From Flavobacteriaceae bacterium UBA2540 (GTDB lineage Bacteria; Bacteroidota; Bacteroidia; Flavobacteriales; Flavobacteriaceae), in NCBI GenBank assembly GCA_002340765.1, contig DDMS01000034.1, forward strand, positions 1-40,348: 40,348 bases of DNA, in the 5' to 3' direction. The position numbers were made by a program, and so were the translations under genes. Positions 15,680 through 23,529 of this stretch are shown here, piece by piece. The notes below the pieces were generated by a model. That model was not told where the DNA came from. It saw only the letters and a program-made list of their open reading frames with translations, and did not search any database. Numbering within the stretch: the stretch's first letter is position 1; each line of letters opens with the position of its first letter.

Positions 15680-16690
15680 TTATTCTCCAAACTCAATCAT
15701 AAATTCTTCTGCTTTTTCTACCATTTGTTTACTTCCACAAACAAAAGGTACCCTTTGGTGCAATGAAGTTGGCATTACATCTAATGTTCTTAAATAACCA
15801 TCAGAAGATTTTCCACCGGCTTGTTCTGCCAAAAAAGCCATTGGATTGCATTCATATAATAATCGCAATTTTCCATTCGGATTTCTAGAGCCTTTTGGAT
15901 ACATATAAATGCCGCCTTTAATCATATTTCTATGAAAATCAGACACTAAAGACCCAATATATCTGCTTGTATAAGGCCTGTCTTCGGCTTCTTCTTGACA
16001 ATATTTGATGTATTTTTTGATTCCCAAAGGGAAATCCAAATAGTTTCCCTCATTCACCGAATAAATATTTCCATTTTCTGGAAATTTCATATTGGGATGT
16101 GACAAATAAAAAGAACCAATTGCAGGATTTAGCGTAAATCCATTTACGCCATGACCAGTAGTGTAAACTAACATGGTTGAAGTACCATAAACAATGTATC
16201 CAGCAGCAACTTGTTCACTCCCTTTTTGCAGAAAATCTTTAATAGTTACAGGTGTTCCAACAGGAGTTACGCCTCTATAAATAGAAAAAATCGTTCCTAC
16301 AGAAACATTTACATCAATATTTGATGAACCATCCAAAGGATCAATTAAAACAATATATTTATTTTGATGATTTTCATCCTGACTGTTAATTGCAATAAAA
16401 TCATCTTCTTCTTCACTCGCAATTCCACAAACAATATTTCTCTTGGTTAAGGTTTTGATAAATACTTCATTGGCATATACATCTAGTTTTTGTTGATTTT
16501 CCCCTTGAATATTCACATCACCAGCAGCTCCTAAAATATCTATCAAACCTGCTTTATTTACCTCGTGATTTACCACTTTTGCAGCCAATCTTAGGGAGTT
16601 TAACAATCGTGAAAGTTCTCCAGAAGTGTATCTAAACGCTGATTGATTTTCAATAATAAACTCTCCTAATGTTTGATTTTTTGATGACAT
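15680..16690 (-). CDS. fbp: Fructose-1,6-bisphosphatase class I
   Basis: Gluconeogenic phosphatase making fructose 6-phosphate. The metal and phosphate signature DPLDGSSNIDVNVSVGTIF lies near residue 117, with the acidic pair SEEEDD before it. The GSLVSDFHRNMIKGGIYMYP segment and the C-terminal LLYECNPMAFLAEQAGGKSS are typical of the class I family. Full length at 336 residues. It is divergent from the GNAT-aspartate kinase pair. Having fbp and pyk a few kilobases apart is a synteny observation only. Confidence 0.96.
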   Translation of the reverse strand: MSSKNQTLGEFIIENQSAFRYTSGELSRLLNSLRLAAKVVNHEVNKAGLIDILGAAGDVNIQGENQQKLDVYANEVFIKTLTKRNIVCGIASEEEDDFIAINSQDENHQNKYIVLIDPLDGSSNIDVNVSVGTIFSIYRGVTPVGTPVTIKDFLQKGSEQVAAGYIVYGTSTMLVYTTGHGVNGFTLNPAIGSFYLSHPNMKFPENGNIYSVNEGNYLDFPLGIKKYIKYCQEEAEDRPYTSRYIGSLVSDFHRNMIKGGIYMYPKGSRNPNGKLRLLYECNPMAFLAEQAGGKSSDGYLRTLDVMPTSLHQRVPFVCGSKQMVEKAEEFMIEFGE

Positions 16691-16858
16691 GAAATATGTT
16701 TTTGATTGATGTCACAAAGATGTTATTTTTTTAGAAGAACTAAAACGATTTATTGGACTTTTCAACCCTTTTTTTAAAATCCATTCTATAAAAATTCAAC
16801 ATTATAGGTTATTTTGTAAAAAAAATTTCTGAAAATTTTCGTCCAATTGAAAATGATT

Positions 16859-16866
16859 TACATTTG
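16859..16866 (+). promoter_or_regulatory. Putative -7 element for the GNAT-lysC pair
   Basis: TACATTTG matches the flavobacterial -7 consensus TAnnTTTG and lies 16 bp before the GNAT start codon. No TTG is found 17-23 nt upstream, so support is partial. Confidence 0.35.
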
Positions 16867-16882
16867 CTAAAAATTTATAAAA

Positions 16883-17368
16883 ATGAGTTTTTTCATCAGA
16901 CAAGGACAGCCAAAAGATGTACAAGCTATTTTAGACTTGATTATTGAATTGGCAGTTTTTGAAAAAGAACCCAACGCTGTTGAAATCACGACAGAAGATT
17001 TGTTGAAAGATGGTTTTTCTGACAACCCAAAATTAAAATTTTTTGTGGCGGAAGAAAATTCAATAATCATTGGAATGGCGCTTTTCTATGAACGATATTC
17101 TACTTGGAAAGGAAAAACAATTCATCTAGAAGACTTGATTGTAACACATCAAAAAAGAGCTTTGGGTATTGGGAAAGGTTTATATACAGCAGTTTTAAAA
17201 TACGCTTTTGATAACAATTTCAAAAGAGTTGCTTGGGAAGTGTTGGATTGGAATACGAATGCCATTGAGTTTTATAAAAGTACAGGCGCTACCTATTTAA
17301 GTGGTTGGCATGTAGTTCAAATGAGCAAAGAAAATTTAGCAAAATTTATTCAAAATAGCACGAAATGA
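16883..17368 (+). CDS. GNAT family N-acetyltransferase
   Basis: Acetyl-CoA-dependent N-acyltransferase of the GNAT fold, similar in layout to spermidine/diamine or thialysine acetyltransferases (FFIRQGQPKDVQAILDLI at the start). Acetyl-CoA motif A is HQKRALGIGKGLYTAVLKYA near residues 95-114, and motif B is LDWNTNAIEFYKSTGA near 127-142. Length 161 residues, single domain, cytoplasmic. The stop overlaps the aspartate kinase ATG by 4 bp (ATGA), so translation is coupled; this pairing may hint at an amine or lysine-related substrate, which remains inference. Confidence 0.88.
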   Translation: MSFFIRQGQPKDVQAILDLIIELAVFEKEPNAVEITTEDLLKDGFSDNPKLKFFVAEENSIIIGMALFYERYSTWKGKTIHLEDLIVTHQKRALGIGKGLYTAVLKYAFDNNFKRVAWEVLDWNTNAIEFYKSTGATYLSGWHVVQMSKENLAKFIQNSTK

Positions 17369-18618
17369 AAATATTTAAGTTTGGAGGTGCCTCTGTAAAA
17401 GATGCTGAAGGTATAAAAAATGTAGCAAAAATTATACAATCTGAAGGAAATTTAGATACTCTTGTGGTGATTTCTGCCATGGGAAAAATGACAAATGCTT
17501 TTGAAGAAGTAATAGATACTTATTATCATAAATCAGACGAATTGCCTTTAAAACTAAAATTTATTGATGAGTATCATAAAAATATTATGAATTCTCTTTT
17601 TAATAAAAGCGATGCTGTTTATCAAGAAATTGACATTCTTTTTGGAGAATTGGGTTGGTTTTTGGCTAGAAATACATCACAAAGATACAATTATGTGTAT
17701 GACCAAATTATTTGTTTTGGTGAGTTGTTGTCTACCAAAATTGTGAGTGCTTATTTGGCAAAAATTGGCATCAATAATTCGTGGTTTGATGTTCGAAATT
17801 ATATCAAAACAGATAGTAATTATAGAGACGCAAAAGTAGATTGGAATCTTACAGAAAGTATAATTACATCAAAAGTTGATACTTCAAAATTGAACATCAC
17901 TCAAGGTTTTTTAGCTGGAAATGACACAGAAAATACAACTACTTTAGGCAGAGAAGGTTCAGATTATACAGCCGGAATTTTTGCCTATTGCTTAAATGCA
18001 GAAAGCGTAACTATTTGGAAAGATGTTGAAGGTGTCTTGAATGCGGATCCAAGAGTTTTTGAAGAAACCACTTTATTGACCCAAATTTCTTATGAAGAAG
18101 CTATAGAAATGGCGTTTTACGGTGCTTCAGTTATTCATCCAAAAACGTTACAACCTCTTCAAAAAAAGAAAATTCCGTTGTTAGTTCGTTCATTTTTAAA
18201 TCCTAAAAAATTAGGAACTACAGTTTCAAAAGGCGCGCTTCTAGAACCTTATATCCCGTGTTTTATTGTAAAAAAAGGCCAAATTTTAGTATCAATTTCT
18301 GCACTAGATTTTTCACTTATGGTGGAGAATAATATCAGTTTTATTTTTCAAAAATTGCATGAATATCAATTAAAAGTGAATTTAATTCAAAATTCAGCGA
18401 TTAACTTTTCAGTTTGTGTGGACAACAAATTTAATAAATTCGACCATTTTTTTGAAGATTTAAAAAACGAATTCAAAATGGAAGTTCAAAAAGGAGTAGA
18501 TTTATTTACTGTGCGTCATTTTCATGACAAAGCTATTAAAATAATTGAGCAAAAAGGACAATCTTTATTGACTCAAGTGAACAAAGAAACACTTCAAATA
18601 GTGGTAAAGGGGATTTAA
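17365..18618 (+). CDS. lysC: Aspartate kinase, monofunctional
   Basis: First enzyme of the aspartate family pathway (lysine/diaminopimelate, methionine, threonine). The phosphate-binding start MKIFKFGGASVKDAEGI, the LGREGSDYTAG loop near 192 and the AFYGASVIHPKTLQPL segment are diagnostic of the kinase domain. The remaining 120 residues should form the regulatory ACT region (ISALDFSLMVENNISFIF...). Full length at 417 residues. It overlaps the GNAT gene by 4 bp. The window holds a second aspartate kinase fused in ThrA, so this one is likely to serve the lysine branch. That assignment and the symbol are inferred. Confidence 0.9.
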   Translation: MKIFKFGGASVKDAEGIKNVAKIIQSEGNLDTLVVISAMGKMTNAFEEVIDTYYHKSDELPLKLKFIDEYHKNIMNSLFNKSDAVYQEIDILFGELGWFLARNTSQRYNYVYDQIICFGELLSTKIVSAYLAKIGINNSWFDVRNYIKTDSNYRDAKVDWNLTESIITSKVDTSKLNITQGFLAGNDTENTTTLGREGSDYTAGIFAYCLNAESVTIWKDVEGVLNADPRVFEETTLLTQISYEEAIEMAFYGASVIHPKTLQPLQKKKIPLLVRSFLNPKKLGTTVSKGALLEPYIPCFIVKKGQILVSISALDFSLMVENNISFIFQKLHEYQLKVNLIQNSAINFSVCVDNKFNKFDHFFEDLKNEFKMEVQKGVDLFTVRHFHDKAIKIIEQKGQSLLTQVNKETLQIVVKGI

Positions 18619-18642
18619 AAGTAGTAGTTGCATTTTTTTTAG

Positions 18643-18650
18643 TATGTTTG
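18643..18650 (+). promoter_or_regulatory. Putative -7 element for the OlsF-like gene
   Basis: TATGTTTG fits TAnnTTTG and lies 21 bp before the ATG of the acyltransferase. No well-spaced TTG -33 element is present. Confidence 0.35.
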
Positions 18651-18671
18651 TAGTAAGTCTTTGAATAACTT

Positions 18672-20477
18672 ATGGCATTAGTAACATCTAAAGAAATTGC
18701 AGGCTTAATTGGACTTCAAAAGTTTGGTTTTTTAGGAACTTTTGTAGGTTGGCTTTTAATCAGAGTTTTGCGTATTTCTTATATTAATAAAATTTACAAA
18801 AACAATAAAAAAAAGGAAGGATTAGCATTTTTAAATGGAGTTTTGAATGATTGCAATATTATTTTCCAAGTTCCTGAAGAAGATTTGAAAAGAATTCCAA
18901 AAGAAGGCGCTTTTATTTCAGTTTCCAATCATCCTTTGGGAGGAATTGACGGAGTTTTATTATTGAAATTGCTGATTGAAAAAAGAGCAGATTATAAAAT
19001 TATTGGTAATTTTTTATTGCACAGAATAAAACCTTTACAACCTTATGTAATGCCTGTAAATCCTTTTGAAAACAAAAAGGAGGCAAAATCAAGTGTTACA
19101 GGAATTAAAAATGCATTGCTTCATTTGCGAGATGGAAAACCATTAGGAATTTTTCCAGCAGGAGAGGTTTCAACATACAGAGATGGAAAATTATTGGTTG
19201 ATAAACCTTGGGAAGATTCAGCAGTTAGATTGATAAAAAAAGCTGAGGTTCCTGTTATTCCTATTTATTTTCATGCAAAAAATAGCCGTCTTTTTTATTT
19301 TTTATCTAAAATCAGTCATACCTTACGAACTGCAAAATTACCTTCAGAAGTAATCACTCAAAATGGAAGAACCATCAGAGTCAGAATTGGCAAACCAATT
19401 TCGGTTGAAGACCAAAAAGAGCACGAAGAAATTCCTGCGTTTTGTGAATTTATCAGAAAGAAAACATACATGTTGGCAAATCCTTTCGAAAAAGCACATA
19501 GATTAATTTCTGCTCAAAATATCAAAATAAAAAAGCCAGTAAGGAAAATTACGATTCAAAAAAGTGTTGATTTGTTCATAAAAGAAGTCAACGATTTAAG
19601 AGAAAATGAAGGAAGATTGTTGGAAAGTAAAAATTATGAAGTGTTTTTTGCCAACGCAAAAGACATTCCTAATTTGTTGCACGAAATAGGAAGATTGCGC
19701 GAAATAACTTTTAGAGATGTTGGTGAAGGCACCAATAATCCTATAGATTTAGACAAATATGACAAGTATTATTACCATCTTTTTTTGTGGGATAGAGAAG
19801 TTAATTGTTTGGCTGGCGCCTATAGAATGGGTTTGGGGAGTGAAATTTATAAAAAGTTTGGCATCAATGGTTTTTATGTGCACACACTTTTTAGAATTGA
19901 GCCTGAATTGCATCAAATGATGGAAAACACTATAGAAATGGGTCGTGCTTTTATCATCAAAGAATATCAACAAAAACCAATGCCTTTGTTCTTATTATGG
20001 AAAGGAATTGTACATGTTACCTTGCGTTATCCTGAGCATAAATATTTAATGGGAGGCGTTTCTATCAGCAATCAATTTTCTGATTTTTCAAAATCACTGA
20101 TGATTGAGTTTATGAAATCTCATTATTATGATCCTTATATTGCGCAATATATTCAACCTAAAAAGGAATATAAAGTAAAACTGAAAGATGCAGATAAAGA
20201 TTTCGTTTTTGATGCTACAAAAGCTGATATGCAAAAGTTTGACAAAGTCATTGATGAAATCGAACCTGGAGCATTAAGAATTCCAGTTTTGATTAAAAAA
20301 TATGTGAAGCAAAATGCACGGTTGGTAGCTTTTAATGTAGATCCAAAATTCAATAATGCAGTTGATGGGTTGATGTATATAAAAGTTTCAGACATTCCTG
20401 AAAGCACTGTAAAACCTGTTATGGAAGAATTTCAGGCAGAATTAGAACGTAAAGCTTACGAACATTCACAAGAATAA
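18672..20477 (+). CDS. Bifunctional acyltransferase, OlsF-like
   Basis: Two acyltransferase domains in one 601-residue chain. The N-terminal half is a PlsC-like glycerolipid acyltransferase with NHPLGGIDG (His87, Asp93, the H-x5-D variant of this subgroup) and FPAGEVS near 163. The C-terminal half, from about residue 320, is an OlsB/GNAT-like N-acyltransferase (RLREITFRDVGEGTNN, CLAGAYRMGLG, EMGRAFI). This layout matches OlsF, which makes ornithine lipids by N- then O-acylation and is known from flavobacteria; glycine or other amino-acid lipids (GlsB/GlsA-type) are an alternative. One hydrophobic N-terminal segment suggests membrane association. The following region is a decayed gene. Confidence 0.85.
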   Translation: MALVTSKEIAGLIGLQKFGFLGTFVGWLLIRVLRISYINKIYKNNKKKEGLAFLNGVLNDCNIIFQVPEEDLKRIPKEGAFISVSNHPLGGIDGVLLLKLLIEKRADYKIIGNFLLHRIKPLQPYVMPVNPFENKKEAKSSVTGIKNALLHLRDGKPLGIFPAGEVSTYRDGKLLVDKPWEDSAVRLIKKAEVPVIPIYFHAKNSRLFYFLSKISHTLRTAKLPSEVITQNGRTIRVRIGKPISVEDQKEHEEIPAFCEFIRKKTYMLANPFEKAHRLISAQNIKIKKPVRKITIQKSVDLFIKEVNDLRENEGRLLESKNYEVFFANAKDIPNLLHEIGRLREITFRDVGEGTNNPIDLDKYDKYYYHLFLWDREVNCLAGAYRMGLGSEIYKKFGINGFYVHTLFRIEPELHQMMENTIEMGRAFIIKEYQQKPMPLFLLWKGIVHVTLRYPEHKYLMGGVSISNQFSDFSKSLMIEFMKSHYYDPYIAQYIQPKKEYKVKLKDADKDFVFDATKADMQKFDKVIDEIEPGALRIPVLIKKYVKQNARLVAFNVDPKFNNAVDGLMYIKVSDIPESTVKPVMEEFQAELERKAYEHSQE

Positions 20478-20506
20478 TTTTTACTAAAATTATCTTATAA
20501 ATTGAT

Positions 20507-20862
20507 ATAAAAACATTTTTAAAAATCTTGTTGACAGTATTGGTAGTGATTGTTTTGTCAACTATTTTACCTGGAGTTTTAGTATCTGCCTAAACATCTG
20601 CCATTATTGTTGCAATTGTGATTTCGCTATTAAATATGTTTGCAAAACCGAATATTTGTTTTTTAACATTACCAGCAACAATTGTAACTTTTGGTTTATT
20701 TTTGTTGTTATTAACGCAATCATAATTTTATTAGCTGATAAATTATTGGATCATTTTTCTGTCGCTGGATTTTTTACAGCGCTACTTTTCAGTATTTTAT
20801 TGTCGATTTTTAGATCCATTTTGTTTTCTCTTTTGAAAGAAGAGCCAAGTAATCTTTACTAA
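20507..20862 (+). pseudogene. Decayed holin-family (phage holin IV type) membrane gene
   Basis: Joined across lesions, the frame reads like the 115-residue four-helix membrane protein that NCBI-style annotation calls phage holin family protein and that is common on Bacteroidetes chromosomes. Recognisable stretches are KTFLKILLTVLVVIVLST, TSAIIVAIVISLLNMFAKP, LTLPATIVTFGLF and VINAIIILLADKLLDHFSV, ending in a typical SILFSLLKEE. Three defects are seen: ATA (20507-20509) where the ATG is expected, an in-frame TAA at 20591-20593, and a missing base at the T run 20699-20703 that shifts the frame. The stop overlaps the convergent tsaC-like gene by 4 bp. A sequencing error could explain the frameshift but hardly all three. 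Confidence 0.8.
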
Positions 20863-21821
20863 TTTTGAAAAGAAGCTCTTTGTAAACGATCGTTTACGGA
20901 ATTCCCTAACCCAATTTCAGGTAATTTTTCGGCAATAATTAGGTCCAATTCTAAAGAATCTAATTGGTGAAGCGAATCATATAAATTCATAGCAGCCTCC
21001 TCTAAATTTCCGGTTTTAGAAAGAATGATGTTTTCAAAAACAGCATCCGAAATAACTTCATTTTGAAACCCTAAAATCCCAATCTTTTTTCCCTGAAATT
21101 TTTTAATTTCTTCTAAAATATTGTCTGTTAAAATGGTTCTTGTTTTAGGAGCGTAATGTTTCAATAGCATTCCTGGAGCTTCAGGATTCTCTTCTTTCGT
21201 ATTTTTTAAAGTGACTTTTCCAATAATTTTTTCGATATTTTCTAAAGACAAAGCTCCCAATCTATAAATTACAGCTTCCTCGTTTTCAAAGCCTACAATT
21301 GTAGATTCAATACCGTTTTTGCATGAACCACCGTCTAAAATCAAATCGATTTTATCTCCAAAATATTGCGCAACATGAATCGCTTTTGTAGGGCTAATAC
21401 TATTGAAAGGATTTGCACTTGGAGCTGCTAAAGGAAAAGGCAATTGTTTCAATAATTCCAGTGTTAATGGATGATTTGGAACACGAACAGCCACTGTATT
21501 TTTTCCAGCTGTAATCAAATCAGGAATGGTATTTTTCTTAGGTAAAACAAGCGTTAAAGAGCCAGGCCAAAAGGCTTTAGCTAACTTTTTTGCTTTTTCA
21601 GGAACATATGAAACAATGTTTTTTAATGCTTCTAATGAATGAATATGAACAATTAATGGATTGAAATGTGGTCTTTTTTTGGTAGTAAATATTTGCTGAA
21701 TGGCTTTTTCACTAAAAATATTTCCAGCCAAACCATATACAGTTTCTGTTGGGATTGCCACTAATTTTTCGTTTTCTAACAACGAAATTGCTTTTTGGAT
21801 GTCTGTAGAAATAATGCTCAT
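20859..21821 (-). CDS. tsaC: L-threonylcarbamoyladenylate synthase (Sua5 type)
   Basis: Makes threonylcarbamoyl-AMP from threonine, bicarbonate and ATP for the t6A modification of ANN-decoding tRNAs. The YrdC domain fills the first 200 residues, with PTETVYGLAGN near 21-31, KKRPHFNPLIVHI near 49-61 and the SANPFNSISPT segment. A C-terminal Sua5 domain (about 220-320) makes this the long form (320 residues). Its start is a minus-strand ATG 26 bp before the RluA-type gene stop on the same strand, so it probably follows polA and the pseudouridine synthase in one transcript. It converges on the holin-family pseudogene with a 4-bp overlap. Confidence 0.92.
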   Translation of the reverse strand: MSIISTDIQKAISLLENEKLVAIPTETVYGLAGNIFSEKAIQQIFTTKKRPHFNPLIVHIHSLEALKNIVSYVPEKAKKLAKAFWPGSLTLVLPKKNTIPDLITAGKNTVAVRVPNHPLTLELLKQLPFPLAAPSANPFNSISPTKAIHVAQYFGDKIDLILDGGSCKNGIESTIVGFENEEAVIYRLGALSLENIEKIIGKVTLKNTKEENPEAPGMLLKHYAPKTRTILTDNILEEIKKFQGKKIGILGFQNEVISDAVFENIILSKTGNLEEAAMNLYDSLHQLDSLELDLIIAEKLPEIGLGNSVNDRLQRASFQN

Positions 21822-21847
21822 AATTGCTACAAAATTACATATAAAAT

Positions 21848-23518
21848 CTAAAAATCTGGCGCAATCGTAAAACTCATTTTTTCATTGGTTGAAGGATGAA
21901 CAAACTCAATAAATTCTGCATGAAGAAACAATCTTGTGGCTTTTTTTCCATACAAATCATCACCAACAATGGGTGTATTCAATCCGTTTTTATGAGCAGC
22001 ATGAACACGCAATTGATGTGTTCGTCCTGTAATTGGGTAAAAATATACCCTCGTCTTATCTTTTTCTCTTTGGATGATTTGCCAATAAGTTTCCGCTTTT
22101 TTTCCGTTTTCAAAATCAACCAATTGTTTGGGTCTGTCATCCAAATCCAAACGAATTGGAAGGGTTATTTTCCCGCTATTTTCTGACAAAATCCCTTCTA
22201 ACAAAGCAACATAGCGTTTTTTTACAGTTCTTTTAATGAACTGAATTTGCAAAATCTTGTTGGCTTCTTTCGTTTTTGTGAGTACTAAAATTCCAGATGT
22301 TGACATGTCTAATCTGTGCACAATCAAAGGTCCATTGGCTGTTGGATATTTTTCTTTGATGCGAGTGTAGACAGAATCTTTAATTTCTTTTCCAGGAACA
22401 GATAAAAATTCAGCTGGTTTATTGACAACAACCAAAATGTCATCCTCATAAATAATGGTGAGTTGCTGTTTTTCTGACAAGTTTTCGATCAACAAATTTT
22501 CATCTATTTTTAAGTTTTGAAGCATGTGAGATAAAATAGGTTTGCATCGACTTTGGCAAGCAGGATAAAAGTTTTTATGCTTTCTGATTTCAGAGTTTGG
22601 TGAAACTCCCCACCAAAATTCTGCCAAACAAATGGGTTGCAAATCATTGGTAAAGGCATATTGCAACAGTTTTGGTGCAGCACATTCTCCAGAACCTGCA
22701 GGAGGTTTTATAGTTGGGTAATTAAAAATATCCAACAAACTTTTTGGTTTTTTTTGTTGATTTAAAAAAGTATAGTTGCTAAATAAAAGATGCTGTAAAA
22801 TGATTGATTTTTCTTTTCGTTCTTTTTTAAGTGCATTTATTTTATGTTCAAAAATACTCAACTCAGATTGAATTTTATGTATTTTAAGGTCATAATATTC
22901 TTGCAATTCTTTATAAAAAAATTGGTCGTTATAACTTTCTTGTTCCAATTTCTTTGAGAAATTTTTAATTTCTTCATCGGTTAAAGAAATTTCCGAAATT
23001 TTCTTCCGAAATTTTCTTTCTGTTTTCGAAATCTTCATTTTTTTTCTTTGTTCACCCAAATCATACTCAATAATTTTGATCAATTTTTTGAATGACTTTT
23101 TCAAAGAAATATACATTTTATCATTTTTTAAATCACTGATGTGACGATTTATAACATCAATTTCAGCTTTTCCTTTGATATAAAAACTTCCTTCAGTTCG
23201 CATGTTAAAAACGGGAGGAACAAATTTTGTTGGCAAACTATTATCTGCGAATTTTCCTGAAAAAGCCGCCAAATAACCAAGTTCATTTTCGTTGTTTTTC
23301 ACTACTAAAACTCCAAACATTTTTCCAATTGCTCCAGCATTATCTTGGTTTTGAAATCCAAAATCATGCTCAAAATCTGTTTGATTTTCTAAATACTCTT
23401 GTAATTCTTTGGATGCAATTTTTGCAAGCAAATGAGGCTCGTAATAAAATGGAAACGTAAATTTCTCAGGAAGTTGAATGGTACAAATATCGTTTTTAAA
23501 ATATAAAAAGTGAGTCAA
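21848..23518 (-). CDS. Long RluA-type pseudouridine synthase
   Basis: RNA pseudouridine synthase of the RluA family. The catalytic block HRLDMSTSGILVLTK, with the nucleophilic Asp, is followed by RTHQLRVHAAH and a C-terminal PIVGDDLYG. This domain occupies only the last 210 residues. About 340 residues precede it, with a charged coiled-coil-like part (EKKMKISKTERKFRKKI region) and a Cys-bearing stretch (GSGECAAPKLLQYAF, YPACQSRCKPIL). The long form is found in Bacteroidetes and some gamma-proteobacteria. I choose the TTG at 23518, 12 bp after the polA stop, because homologs begin MTHFLYFKND; an in-frame TTG at 23548 would overlap polA. The target RNA position is unknown. Confidence 0.87.
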   Translation of the reverse strand: MTHFLYFKNDICTIQLPEKFTFPFYYEPHLLAKIASKELQEYLENQTDFEHDFGFQNQDNAGAIGKMFGVLVVKNNENELGYLAAFSGKFADNSLPTKFVPPVFNMRTEGSFYIKGKAEIDVINRHISDLKNDKMYISLKKSFKKLIKIIEYDLGEQRKKMKISKTERKFRKKISEISLTDEEIKNFSKKLEQESYNDQFFYKELQEYYDLKIHKIQSELSIFEHKINALKKERKEKSIILQHLLFSNYTFLNQQKKPKSLLDIFNYPTIKPPAGSGECAAPKLLQYAFTNDLQPICLAEFWWGVSPNSEIRKHKNFYPACQSRCKPILSHMLQNLKIDENLLIENLSEKQQLTIIYEDDILVVVNKPAEFLSVPGKEIKDSVYTRIKEKYPTANGPLIVHRLDMSTSGILVLTKTKEANKILQIQFIKRTVKKRYVALLEGILSENSGKITLPIRLDLDDRPKQLVDFENGKKAETYWQIIQREKDKTRVYFYPITGRTHQLRVHAAHKNGLNTPIVGDDLYGKKATRLFLHAEFIEFVHPSTNEKMSFTIAPDF

Positions 23519-23529
23519 ATTTTGAGGGT

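Noticed and set aside
20507..20862. Holin-family similarity taken as evidence for a prophage remnant
   Set aside because: No other phage genes, integrase or attachment repeats are nearby; the family name is misleading for chromosomal Bacteroidetes proteins.
21830..21837. Minus-strand TAATTTTG box as a tsaC promoter
   Set aside because: The only TTG upstream is 24 nt away, and the box is just 8 bp from the start codon, leaving almost no leader.
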